In this document: positions 18,519 through 27,020 of the stretch, piece after piece
Layout: the number at the start of each line of letters is the position of its first letter
Position numbering within the stretch: position 1 is the stretch's first letter
Source: JBNAVY01 sp049700195
GTDB taxonomy: Bacteria > Bacillota > Thermoanaerobacteria > Thermoanaerobacterales > Thermoanaerobacteraceae
DNA length: 64,000 nucleotides
Direction: 5' to 3'
Assembly: GCA_049700195.1 (NCBI GenBank)
Contig: JBNAVY010000002.1
Location: 1 to 64,000 of the forward strand
The notes under the pieces: model-generated
What the model saw: the letters and a program-made list of their open reading frames with translations, nothing else
Databases searched by the model: none
What the model was told of the DNA's origin: nothing
Position numbers and translations under genes: made by a program

Positions 18519-18563
18519 ATAAATCACCTCTTTTAGGCTTACTCTTATTATACTACATATTTT

Positions 18564-18596
18564 AAAAAAAAAAACTCCTATGAGTTTTCACAGGAG
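18564..18596 (-). terminator. Intrinsic terminator of the 77-residue gene
   Basis: CTCCTATGA (18575-18583) pairs with TCACAGGAG (18588-18596) with one G-U pair over a four-base loop. On the minus strand it is followed by a run of ten T residues. Confidence 0.8.
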
Positions 18597-18606
18597 ATAA
18601 ATAAAA

Positions 18607-18840
18607 TTAAATATGTCTTTTCAATTCCCATTCAATATATTCATCTGTATCTTTCCACGTATTGCGATCTTTTGAATTACGCCACTGCATAAATTCTTTA
18701 TAATCTTTCCATTCCTCATATTCGGAAGTTTCAACAAGTTTTTTAAGAGTTATAAGTCTTGTAACATCAACACTCCCATAAAGTTTTTCATAATCTTTAT
18801 AATATTGATAATCTCGGCCGTATCTGGATACATCCTCCAT
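18607..18840 (-). CDS. Hypothetical 77-residue charged, aromatic-rich protein
   Basis: Not recognised. The sequence is highly charged and rich in Tyr and Trp, starting MEDVSRYGRDYQYYKDYEK. Tryptophans recur at roughly regular spacing in acidic-basic surroundings (EEWKDYKEF, QWRNSK, NTWKDTDEY, EWELK), which hints at a short helical repeat. There is no signal peptide or membrane segment. It has its own GAGGTGG ribosome binding site and its own terminator, so it is a real gene with a stand-alone transcript between cyclomaltodextrinase and whiA. It could be a genus-level small protein. No function can be assigned. Confidence 0.6.
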   Translation of the reverse strand: MEDVSRYGRDYQYYKDYEKLYGSVDVTRLITLKKLVETSEYEEWKDYKEFMQWRNSKDRNTWKDTDEYIEWELKRHI

Positions 18841-18934
18841 TATACCACCTCAAAAAAGCATTTTATAAATTTAAGAAATCACAACTTCTTATCAAATCTT
18901 TCTTAACACATAATATTCTCAAACAATCATTTTG

Positions 18935-20659
18935 TTACTTAAAAATATAAGCACAATTGGGCTCAAGAAAAAGCAAATTACCATTTTTATTTACAGTACC
19001 CATGCCCAATAATTCTTTCATGTTTGAAATTCCTTCTAAGTAAACAAAATCTTCTTTATTGCTATTATTAATAACTATAATCATATTATGATCTTTATAT
19101 TCTCTTGAATAGCAGATAATTTTATCTTTTACATATAAAACTCTGTAAACTCCATTTCTTAACTCCTCATTTTTTTTACGTATATAAATAAGTTTTTTAT
19201 AAAACTCAAATATATCTCTTTTTTGTTTATTTCTATCCCAAATCATACACCTTCGACAATCAGGGTCATAGCCACCAACTAAGCCTATCTCATCACCATA
19301 ATAAATATAAGGTATACCAATAAAAGTAAACTGGAATACAGCTGCTAATTTCAATCTTACTATAATACCACCAGCTAATGTTAAAAACCTTTCTGTATCA
19401 TGACTACCAATTAAATTAAGCATAGCTTTATTAACTTGTTCCATATTTCTCATTAAATTTTCACTAATAATTGTATTAAACTTTGAAGCACTTAATTTTC
19501 TCTTTGCAAAAAAATCAACTAAAGCATTTCTAAACGGATAATTCATTACACTATCAAATTGATCTCCTCTTAACCATGGTGAAGCATCATGCATTACTTC
19601 TCCTACAATAATTGCATCACTTTTTGCACTTTTCACAACTTCTCTGAATTTTCTCCAGAAATGATGATCTATTTCGTTTGCTACATCCAATCTCCAGCCA
19701 TCAATATCAACCTCTTTTATCCAATATTCTGCAACTTCTAACAAATATTTCTGAACTTCTTTATTTTTAGTCATTAATTTTGGCATTCTCCATGCGTGAT
19801 CAGCAAAAACTTCATATGTTGGCTTTGGGATTGTTTTGATTGGCCATTCGAATATATTAAACCAATCCCAATATTTCGATTTATGCCCATTCTTTATTAC
19901 GTCTTGAAAAGCAAAAAAATCATATCCACAATGATTAAAAACAGCATCAAAAATAACTCTTATACCATTTTCATGGCACTTTTTTACAAGTTCTCTTGCT
20001 TTTTGTGTATCACCAAAGTGGGGGTCAATTGTATAATAATCAGTAGTATCATATTTATGAGTAGAAGGAGATAAAAATATTGGAGTTAAATAAATTGCAT
20101 TTATACCCAAATCTTTTAAATAATCTATTTTATCAATTATCCCTTGAAGATCTCCTCCAAAAAAAGATTCAGGTGTAGGTTTTTCACCCCATGGTAAAAT
20201 ATTTTCAGGATCATTCATCTTATCCCCATTATTAAACCTATCAGGAAATATCTGATATACTATGCAATCGCTTGACCAATCAGGTCCAAAAAAAATATCT
20301 TTTTCACGTATATATGGATACTGAAAAAATCCCCAAAAACTATTTTCTGGCCTTTTTTTATAAAATCCGGCTTCAGTATAGTACTTTTTCTCACCTCTTG
20401 TAGAAACAAGATAAAAAAAGTATACAAATTTTTTATTTAACTCTAAGCTTGTTTCAAAATAATCATATAACTCATCTTTATTTGATAAATTCATTTGTTT
20501 TACTCTAAATTTACCTAACCAATCATATCTGTCCCTATAAAAAACGTAAACTCTTTTTAAATCTTTTGAAGAAGCTTTTAAAACTATGCGTATCTGGTCT
20601 TTATTAAGGGCATATGCAAATGGCACATCACTTTTATGAAAAATCGCTTGCTTATTCAT
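18935..20659 (-). CDS. GH13 cyclomaltodextrinase/neopullulanase
   Basis: A 574-residue enzyme without signal peptide, so cytoplasmic. Residues 1-115 form an N-terminal CBM34-like domain, followed by the GH13 barrel with VYQIFPDRF, DAVFNHCG, GWRLDVANE (nucleophile Asp325), VGEVMHD (acid Glu354) and GSHDTERF (Asp421), and a C-terminal beta domain. The N-terminal domain and residue pattern fit the GH13_20 cyclomaltodextrinase/maltogenic amylase/neopullulanase group, which opens cyclodextrins and cuts maltodextrins inside the cell. It would act on sugars imported by the maltodextrin transporter at 23.8-27 kb. It follows rodZ by 14 bases and is probably co-transcribed with it. Confidence 0.92.
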   Translation of the reverse strand: MNKQAIFHKSDVPFAYALNKDQIRIVLKASSKDLKRVYVFYRDRYDWLGKFRVKQMNLSNKDELYDYFETSLELNKKFVYFFYLVSTRGEKKYYTEAGFYKKRPENSFWGFFQYPYIREKDIFFGPDWSSDCIVYQIFPDRFNNGDKMNDPENILPWGEKPTPESFFGGDLQGIIDKIDYLKDLGINAIYLTPIFLSPSTHKYDTTDYYTIDPHFGDTQKARELVKKCHENGIRVIFDAVFNHCGYDFFAFQDVIKNGHKSKYWDWFNIFEWPIKTIPKPTYEVFADHAWRMPKLMTKNKEVQKYLLEVAEYWIKEVDIDGWRLDVANEIDHHFWRKFREVVKSAKSDAIIVGEVMHDASPWLRGDQFDSVMNYPFRNALVDFFAKRKLSASKFNTIISENLMRNMEQVNKAMLNLIGSHDTERFLTLAGGIIVRLKLAAVFQFTFIGIPYIYYGDEIGLVGGYDPDCRRCMIWDRNKQKRDIFEFYKKLIYIRKKNEELRNGVYRVLYVKDKIICYSREYKDHNMIIVINNSNKEDFVYLEGISNMKELLGMGTVNKNGNLLFLEPNCAYIFK

Positions 20660-20673
20660 GTTATTCTCCTTTC

Positions 20674-21483
20674 TTATGTGTGTAATTTTATAGTCACTGG
20701 TGAAGGTTGACTGATTTGGGGTAATTCTTGGCCATCAACTGTTATTTTAACATCTGGAGGATAACCCATCAATATATCAATATTATTTTTTACATCAAAT
20801 TCTTTTATTTCGTTATTTGTCATCAAGCCTTCATATGCTTGGTTTCCGTCTATTTTTATGCTAAACCAGCATTTTTGACCGATGATGCTTATTTCTACTT
20901 TATATGTAGATGATGATGGAGCTATCTTATATTCAATTGTCTTTGAAGTTTCAGAAACCTTTTCAATTGAAACAGTTTTTGTTTCATTTTGTACAGGAGG
21001 TTCACTCTTTTGTACAGGGTTTTCTTTTGTTTTTTCTTGAGGAATACTTTCAGCTTGCTTGTTCTCTTGTGGAAGTGGAGCAATTCCTCTATTTACTTGA
21101 TTTATAAAATAATATATACCATATCCTAAAAATCCTAAAACTAAAATGAATAATAAAGCTTTTTTAAACCCTTTAAAAGAACCTGAATAATCTTTTTTAT
21201 TAAATTTTTCTACCTTTTGATCCGCAATACTTTCTTCTTTTTCTTCTTTTTCCTCAAATATATAGCTATATTTTTTAACTAAATTATTACCATCTATCCC
21301 CAATGCTTCAGCATAACTTTTCACAAATCCTTTTGCATATACTAAAGCAGGCATTACACTATAATCCCCATCTTCAATAGCTTTTAAATATCTAGTTCGT
21401 ATTTTTGTTATCTCTTGCAATTGATCAAGGCTCATTCCCTTCTTTAACCGTTCGCTTTTTAAAAATTCTCCAAGTTCATCCAT
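20674..21483 (-). CDS. rodZ: RodZ-like cytoskeletal/HTH membrane protein
   Basis: A 269-residue bitopic protein. Residues 1-70 form an XRE-like helix-turn-helix (KKGMSLDQLQEITKIRTRYL) used in RodZ to bind MreB. A charged linker leads to one membrane helix (about 108-128, LLFILVLGFLGYGIYYFI). A low-complexity Pro/Glu/Lys stretch then leads to the outer beta-sheet domain (DUF4115) ending in SPVTIKLHT. RodZ links the MreB filament to the cell-wall elongation machinery. The start is taken as the ATG at 21483, eight bases after AAGGAG. The GTG at 21492 lies too close to that site. Confidence 0.88.
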   Translation of the reverse strand: MDELGEFLKSERLKKGMSLDQLQEITKIRTRYLKAIEDGDYSVMPALVYAKGFVKSYAEALGIDGNNLVKKYSYIFEEKEEKEESIADQKVEKFNKKDYSGSFKGFKKALLFILVLGFLGYGIYYFINQVNRGIAPLPQENKQAESIPQEKTKENPVQKSEPPVQNETKTVSIEKVSETSKTIEYKIAPSSSTYKVEISIIGQKCWFSIKIDGNQAYEGLMTNNEIKEFDVKNNIDILMGYPPDVKITVDGQELPQISQPSPVTIKLHT

Positions 21484-21590
21484 GATTATCACTCCTTAAC
21501 AACTTTCAATATATATATTCAACAAAAATTTTAAATTTCCTTCATAATTATATATATTTATTTTATAATTAATCTGCTAAAAACGCAATT

Positions 21591-21620
21591 AAAGGATGAA
21601 TCATGATACATTCATCCTTT
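21591..21620 (-). terminator. Hairpin overlapping the stop codon of the second dehydratase-type gene
   Basis: AAAGGATGAAT (21591-21601) and ATTCATCCTTT (21610-21620) pair perfectly over eight bases. It includes the TGA stop codon of the gene ending at 21601. There is no clear U-tract on the minus strand, so termination is likely but not certain. Confidence 0.5.
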
Positions 21621-22674
21621 TTCTTTCAATTAGATCTATAAAAGCTTCTAATCTAGTCTGATATCCTGCACTTCCAGTATTTTCATCATAAATTAATGTC
21701 ATTACAGGTATGTTATAATCTTTACCTACTTTTATTATTATTTCTTGAGCTACAATTTCAGGTGTACAAGTAAATGGAAATATATGAATAACACCATCAT
21801 AACCTAATTTAGCATATTTTACAGTGTTAGCTACTGTATTCAGTCCGTGGCCACCAATATCCCTTTCTAAATAACCTTTTGCATTTTTCTTAAATTCTAC
21901 TTTTTGTGGAAGTTTAAAAGCACTATTAATGAGATAATCTGACAAATAATCTGTTTTTGTTACTTCAGCACCTAGTTCATTTAAAGTTTTACAAATATTC
22001 ATATTTGTAAATGGTTCAAGGAGCATATATATCTCTCCAACTAAAGCAATTTTAATAGCTTTTCTGCTTTTTGTATTGACATTATTTTTAATCTCTTCTA
22101 TTCCATTAGAAACTATGGTATTCAATTCTTTATTTGTAGTAGCATTTTCAAGTTTTTTTATTGTCTTTTCATATATTTTAGTAGTAATTCCTTCATTTAT
22201 TTCATATGGTCTATACCTCAAAAGGAGTTTTTCCAATTTATCTGCTGCAATCATTTTCTTTATTGAAAAAATAAATGATTTAATAGCTGTTTTTACTTCA
22301 ACCTGTGGAAAATACTCTGCTAATTCTCTTAAAAAGGCTGTTAATCTGCCATGAGGTGGATCAATAATAATCATATTAAAATTATAACCTAAATCTATTA
22401 AAGCTTCCTTTTGTACTTGTCCATAATATCCAAATCTGCATGGACCTATCCCACCTAACATAATTATGGTATCTGCACCCTTCTCTAAAGCTTCAATAAA
22501 ATTTCCAAGATTTATTTTATAAGGAAGACAAGCAAACTCTGGTGAATTTTTAACGCCTAAAGTCAGTGTTTTATTTGTTGTGGGTGGTGGATCTATTACT
22601 TCTACACCAATACCATTAAACATTGTCTTTAAAATAATGTTTAATGATCCCATATGTGGATATGTAATTTTCAT
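21601..22674 (-). CDS. 2-hydroxyacyl-CoA dehydratase-type protein (HgdB/DUF2229-like), second gene
   Basis: A 357-residue protein of the group that includes 2-hydroxyglutaryl-CoA dehydratase subunits and their relatives. It has the early KNSPEFACLPYKINLGNFIEA segment with a conserved cysteine in a C-x-P context, a second block IIMLGGIGPCRFGYYGQ, and a late FPFTCTPEIVAQ block. The three cysteine positions suit iron-sulfur ligands. Its start overlaps the stop of the upstream paralogue by four bases (ATGA), so the two are made together. No activase (BadF/HgdC-type ATPase) is in the window. The pair is widespread in anaerobes and usually left without function, so the substrate is unknown. Confidence 0.75.
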   Translation of the reverse strand: MKITYPHMGSLNIILKTMFNGIGVEVIDPPPTTNKTLTLGVKNSPEFACLPYKINLGNFIEALEKGADTIIMLGGIGPCRFGYYGQVQKEALIDLGYNFNMIIIDPPHGRLTAFLRELAEYFPQVEVKTAIKSFIFSIKKMIAADKLEKLLLRYRPYEINEGITTKIYEKTIKKLENATTNKELNTIVSNGIEEIKNNVNTKSRKAIKIALVGEIYMLLEPFTNMNICKTLNELGAEVTKTDYLSDYLINSAFKLPQKVEFKKNAKGYLERDIGGHGLNTVANTVKYAKLGYDGVIHIFPFTCTPEIVAQEIIIKVGKDYNIPVMTLIYDENTGSAGYQTRLEAFIDLIERKRMNVS

Positions 22675-23660
22675 ATTACAACCTCCCTCTTTTTATATCT
22701 TAAAAGATCAATAAACGCTTCAATCCTTGTTAAAATTCCTGCCTCTCCAGTATGTTCATCAATTGTAAGCTGCATAAATGGTATCGTTTTTTTTCTTTTA
22801 TACATTCTTTCAAGATAATCTTCTGTAAGAGAATCTGGACCACATCCAAATGCCGCAACTGAAATCACACCATCAACATAATTATTTTCTAAAAAAAATA
22901 AACCTGCACCTAAAATATCTCTCTCGTATTTCCAAAACATATCTTTTGAAAGTTTTGAAATACCATAAAATATCTGATCCTCTGAAAGCATTTCAATTGT
23001 ATATATTTTTACCCCCATATTTTTCAATCTATCAACTATACCCATGCTTACATAGTTATCCATAATATCATATGAATGTCCAAGAAGCCCTATTTTTATA
23101 TCATAATTTGTAAAAACTTTGTCATTTATTTTTTTTGTTTCTAAAATTTTAAATGCTTCAGTAGCAATATAACCTCTTTTCATAATATCTTCAAATTCTT
23201 TCTGTGTTTTAAGTGCATTATAGTAAGATTGTAATATTTTTTTATCATCATATGTAAAAATATGTCCTATTTTTATAGCTTCTTTTTTAAAAGCTTTTTC
23301 ACCATTGTATAAATTGATTTCTGCATCAATAATATTTTGTAAATTATCTATAGAACTCTTAACAAAATCAGGAAGTCCTAAAAACTTTGAACATAAATAT
23401 TTTTTTGGTTCTACGCTTACAACTCTTGGAATAAAAATATAATCTACTTTTTTTTCAATTAAATCAATTACATGTCCTAAATATGTTTTAACAGGTAAAC
23501 ACGCACTGTCAACACAGCTTTTTATACCATCATCTACAATTTTTTTGTTTGATTCTTGTGACACTATTACTTTAGCACCTACTCCCTCAAAAAATGTCTT
23601 CCACATGGGATAAAAATTATAATACAAAAGTGCTTTTGGTATACCAACTGTCTTAAGCAT
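22671..23660 (-). CDS. 2-hydroxyacyl-CoA dehydratase-type protein (DUF2229-like), first gene
   Basis: A 329-residue paralogue of the downstream protein. It opens with TVGIPKALLYYNFYPMW, typical of the DUF2229/CoA-substrate-enzyme activase-associated group, and has cysteines in SCVDSACLPVKTYLGH and AAFGCGPDSL that match likely iron-sulfur ligands. It has an AAGGAGG ribosome binding site. With its neighbour it probably forms a heterodimer carrying a 4Fe-4S centre, as in dehydratases, but the ATPase that would charge it is missing here. A role in a radical-type reduction is inference from family membership. Confidence 0.75.
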   Translation of the reverse strand: MLKTVGIPKALLYYNFYPMWKTFFEGVGAKVIVSQESNKKIVDDGIKSCVDSACLPVKTYLGHVIDLIEKKVDYIFIPRVVSVEPKKYLCSKFLGLPDFVKSSIDNLQNIIDAEINLYNGEKAFKKEAIKIGHIFTYDDKKILQSYYNALKTQKEFEDIMKRGYIATEAFKILETKKINDKVFTNYDIKIGLLGHSYDIMDNYVSMGIVDRLKNMGVKIYTIEMLSEDQIFYGISKLSKDMFWKYERDILGAGLFFLENNYVDGVISVAAFGCGPDSLTEDYLERMYKRKKTIPFMQLTIDEHTGEAGILTRIEAFIDLLRYKKREVVI

Positions 23661-23723
23661 TTTTACCTCCTTTTAAAATTTAATACAGATTTATTATTAA
23701 CAGAAATAATTTATATATACAAA

Positions 23724-23749
23724 AAATACCGAGTAAAAACTCGGTATTT
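23724..23749 (-). terminator. Intrinsic terminator of the maltodextrin operon
   Basis: AAATACCGAG (23724-23733) pairs with CTCGGTATTT (23740-23749) over a six-base loop, followed on the minus strand by more T residues. It lies about 100 bases after the last permease gene. Confidence 0.82.
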
Positions 23750-23850
23750 GAAACTCTTTACAAATTTCTTATTATTTAAATATCATTATGTCTTAATGTT
23801 TGTAAGTTGTAATTACAAGTAAAATTCAAATTCTTCATATATATAATATA

Positions 23851-24747
23851 TTATCCTTTTACAGAGCCTGCCGCAAGACCTGCCTGTAAATATCTCTGTA
23901 ACAACATAAACAAAATTACTATTGGCAAAGATGCCATTACAGAAGCCGCTGCAAACTGTGTCCAATGTGCAGAAAACTGATTTTGTATAAACCTTTGAAG
24001 TCCAAGTGCAATTGTATAGTTTTCTGGAGATTTTAATACAACACTTGAAAGTATAAACTCACTATATACACCCATAAAACTGAACAAAAATATAACAACA
24101 AGCATTGGACTTGCTAATGGGAGTATTATTTTTGTAAATACCTGCCAGTAAGTTGCACCATCAACAAAAGCTGCCTCATCAAGCTCTTTTGGTAAACCAT
24201 CAATATAACCTTTTAAAAGCCAAATATTAAAAGCACTTCCGCCAGCCATTACAAGCATAAGAGCATATAAATTATCTAAAAGATTTAATTTTGCCATAAT
24301 ACCATATATAGCTGGTAAAGCCATGAATGTAGGAAACATTTGAAGTATTAATAAACTCATTAAGCCATTTTTCCTGCCAGCAAATTTCATTCTACTAAAT
24401 GCATAAGCAGAAGTTGATGTAAGAAAAATTTGTATAACAGCAACTCCTATACTTAAAATCATACTATTTTTTACCCAAAGCATAAAATTTGTTTTATCAA
24501 AAACATCTTTATAATTTTGTAATGTCATATGCTTAGGAAATATAGAACCCGAAAAAAAAGCATCTCCTGGTGCCATTGAAGCTCCGATAACCCAAATAAC
24601 CGGAAACATCATAATCACAATGACTGCCCAGATAATAAGTCTGCTTATCCACAAAGAGGCTCTTTCATAAGGTTTCAATCTGTTTGAATATCTTATATTA
24701 TTCTTCTTTGTATTAATAGTTTTATTATTAGAGTTAATTGCTTCCAA
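23851..24747 (-). CDS. malG: Maltodextrin ABC transporter permease, MalG type
   Basis: A 298-residue inner-membrane protein with six predicted membrane segments and the EAA loop EAAFVDGATYWQVFTKIILP, which contacts the ATPase. The C-terminal end (LAAGSVKG) is typical of MalG. It pairs with the MalF-type protein encoded just upstream. The start is TTG, directly after the malF stop codon, with GAGGAGGTGG upstream. No ATPase gene (MsmX/MalK) is in the operon, so a shared ATPase encoded elsewhere must energise the transporter, which is usual in Firmicutes. Confidence 0.92.
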   Translation of the reverse strand: MEAINSNNKTINTKKNNIRYSNRLKPYERASLWISRLIIWAVIVIMMFPVIWVIGASMAPGDAFFSGSIFPKHMTLQNYKDVFDKTNFMLWVKNSMILSIGVAVIQIFLTSTSAYAFSRMKFAGRKNGLMSLLILQMFPTFMALPAIYGIMAKLNLLDNLYALMLVMAGGSAFNIWLLKGYIDGLPKELDEAAFVDGATYWQVFTKIILPLASPMLVVIFLFSFMGVYSEFILSSVVLKSPENYTIALGLQRFIQNQFSAHWTQFAAASVMASLPIVILFMLLQRYLQAGLAAGSVKG

Positions 24748-25668
24748 CTAGTCCACCTCCTCAAAGGCATGTGACATCTTCATATTTATAAGACTAAGTG
24801 TACCTATAATCAAAAATATAATTATTGATAATGCAGCTCCTAAGTCATATCTATTAAATTGCATAGTCATTTTATATGCTGAGCTGACTAACAAATCTGT
24901 CGCTCCTGCAAAAGATGTATCAGTTCTTGGAGGTCCTCCACCAGTGACAAGGAAAGCAGCACCAAAATTGTTAAAATTAAAAGCAAAAGATGATATAATC
25001 AGTGGCAATGTTGAAGTAGTAAGCATTGGTATAGTTATCATACGCAATTTTTTAAACCATGTTGCACCATCTATATCAGCAACTTCATAAAGCTCCGGTG
25101 GTATTGCCTGTAAAGCACCTAAAGATGCATTCATCATAAATGGATATCCCATCCAGACACTTACTATTATGATAGCAACTCGTGCCCAAAATGCATCAAT
25201 TAGCCATGGTATCATTGGTAAGTGAAATGTTTGAAGTATAAGATTTATTCCACCATATTGTTGATTTAAAAGTCCTGTCCATGTGAGTGCAGCAATAGTG
25301 CCTGGGAGTCCCCAAGGAATAATTAATATAGCTCTATATAAATTTGTTTCCCACATGTTTTTATTATTTAAAATAACCGCTAAAATCAACCCTATTACAT
25401 AACTTAAAATCGTTGCAAATGTTGCAAATACTACTGTCCATATAAAAACTGGTAAAAAGACAATTTTAAAAGGACCTACTAATATATCAACGAAATTTTT
25501 AAAACCAACAAAATGAAAATCTTTAAAATGATTTAAATTAAAATTAGTAAAAGCTATATAAATAGTATAAATAATAGGAACAAAACTTAATATTGTCATA
25601 GATAAAATAGCCGGCGATAAAAAGCCGTATGGGGTCAATTTACTTTTTATAGATTTATTTGTATTCAT
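24748..25668 (-). CDS. malF: Maltodextrin ABC transporter permease, MalF type
   Basis: A 306-residue permease with six membrane segments and the EAA loop YEVADIDGATWFKKLRMITIP. It lacks the long periplasmic insert of the enterobacterial MalF, as expected in a Gram-positive. It has an AAGGAGG ribosome binding site and is followed without a gap by malG. A hairpin with a long U-tract lies between malE and malF and probably lowers permease relative to binding-protein expression. Confidence 0.92.
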   Translation of the reverse strand: MNTNKSIKSKLTPYGFLSPAILSMTILSFVPIIYTIYIAFTNFNLNHFKDFHFVGFKNFVDILVGPFKIVFLPVFIWTVVFATFATILSYVIGLILAVILNNKNMWETNLYRAILIIPWGLPGTIAALTWTGLLNQQYGGINLILQTFHLPMIPWLIDAFWARVAIIIVSVWMGYPFMMNASLGALQAIPPELYEVADIDGATWFKKLRMITIPMLTTSTLPLIISSFAFNFNNFGAAFLVTGGGPPRTDTSFAGATDLLVSSAYKMTMQFNRYDLGAALSIIIFLIIGTLSLINMKMSHAFEEVD

Positions 25669-25692
25669 TCAATCGCCTCCTTCTTTAAAAAA

Positions 25693-25709
25693 AGGGGCTT
25701 TTAGCCCCT
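25693..25709 (-). terminator. Intra-operon terminator/attenuator between malE and malF
   Basis: AGGGGCT (25693-25699) and AGCCCCT (25703-25709) pair over three bases. On the minus strand seven T residues follow. As it lies between binding-protein and permease genes it should cause partial termination or protect the malE message. Confidence 0.75.
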
Positions 25710-25713
25710 AATT

Positions 25714-26961
25714 TTACTGCATTGTTGCAATTCCTTGTTTAATCTGTGTAACCATATCATCAGCTGCTTTGTCAACACTTACTTTACCTGTTGTTATAAG
25801 TTGAAGTGCATTTCCTGCTGGTGTCCATACTGCAGTCATAGCTGGTATATTAGGCATTGGAATAGCATTCTTTGCCTGTTCTGCGAAAGCATTTAATATT
25901 TCATTTCCTTTAACTTCGGGATTATCTAATAAAGAATTTAAAACTGGTATTCTATTACCTGTCTCAAATAATGGTAAACCTGTATTTTGAGCAAGATATT
26001 TCATTAAATCCCATGCTTCTGTCTGATGTTTTGAATTTGCACTTACAAAAGCTGCCTGTACACCTGCAAAAGAAGGAGTTGGCTTTCCATCAATCTGTGG
26101 AAGTGGAGCTACTTTAAATGGAACTTTAGCATCTTTAAATCCTTGAACATCCCACGGACCACTTATATACAAACCGGTTTTCCCACTCTGGAAATTACCT
26201 TTAGCCATGTCTCCATTTATGTCAGCAGGCATAAATTTGTACTTTGTAACAAAATCTTTTATAAGTTCAAGACCTTTTTTAGCTCCAGCATTATTTAATC
26301 CTATATCATTAGGATCTAAAGCTCCTCCATTATCCTTAAACACATATCCGCCATATGCAGCTATAAATGCAAAACTAAAATAAAAATTATTTATGTCATA
26401 TTGAAATCCTACTTCTTTGCCGAGTTTTATCAAATCATCTAGTGTAGCTGGTGGTGTAGGTACTTTATCAGTATTATAAAACAGTGCATATGTTTCCATT
26501 GATATTGGAATAGCATACATTTTTTTATCAAATGATACTGCATTAATGCTCATAGGAACATAATCAGAAGTATTAATAACACCATCTGGAACTTCAGCTA
26601 AAAGTCCTGCTTTTTGGAATGTACCTAAATTGTCATGAGGCAAACCAAACATTATATCTGGACCTTTACCACTCTGTGCTGCAGTAGAGAATGCCTGGAA
26701 ATCACTCTGATCTGCTAAGACTTTTACTTTGTTACCTGTATCCTGTGCCCACTTGTTAGCTACTTCCTGTACTTTTGCAATTTCAGGATCTGTAAGGTGA
26801 GACCATACAGTTAATTCCACAGGAGTCTTTTTAGTTTCTGTAGTTCCTTGTGCAGGCGTATTTTCACTTGTCTTAGTGCCACCTCCACATCCTGTTAAGG
26901 CAATTGAAAATACAAATACCATCACAGTCAATAAAGCAATTATTTTTGTGTACTTCTTCAT
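25714..26961 (-). CDS. malE: Maltodextrin-binding lipoprotein, MalE type
   Basis: A 415-residue extracellular solute-binding protein (family 1). The lipoprotein signal ends in LTGC with Cys25 as lipid anchor, followed by a Gly/Thr/Lys-rich linker and the two-lobed binding fold (LTVWSHLTDPEIAKVQE, later SGPWDVQGF and ANSKHQTEAWDLMKYL). It delivers maltodextrins to MalF/MalG. The start is set at the ATG at 26961, after AGAGGAGG. The longer frame that begins inside the amylase gene adds 26 residues with no signal-peptide character. Confidence 0.92.
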   Translation of the reverse strand: MKKYTKIIALLTVMVFVFSIALTGCGGGTKTSENTPAQGTTETKKTPVELTVWSHLTDPEIAKVQEVANKWAQDTGNKVKVLADQSDFQAFSTAAQSGKGPDIMFGLPHDNLGTFQKAGLLAEVPDGVINTSDYVPMSINAVSFDKKMYAIPISMETYALFYNTDKVPTPPATLDDLIKLGKEVGFQYDINNFYFSFAFIAAYGGYVFKDNGGALDPNDIGLNNAGAKKGLELIKDFVTKYKFMPADINGDMAKGNFQSGKTGLYISGPWDVQGFKDAKVPFKVAPLPQIDGKPTPSFAGVQAAFVSANSKHQTEAWDLMKYLAQNTGLPLFETGNRIPVLNSLLDNPEVKGNEILNAFAEQAKNAIPMPNIPAMTAVWTPAGNALQLITTGKVSVDKAADDMVTQIKQGIATMQ

Positions 26962-26994
26962 ATAAATCCTCCTCTTTAAATTATATTTAATTAA

Positions 26995-27011
26995 TTTGGG
27001 AAAATCCCAAA
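26995..27011 (-). repeat. Hairpin between amylase and malE genes
   Basis: TTTGGGA and TCCCAAA around AAA form a perfect stem just after the amylase stop codon. On the minus strand there is no strong U-tract, so it may be an RNA stability or processing element. Confidence 0.4.
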
Positions 27012-27020
27012 ACTTTATTT

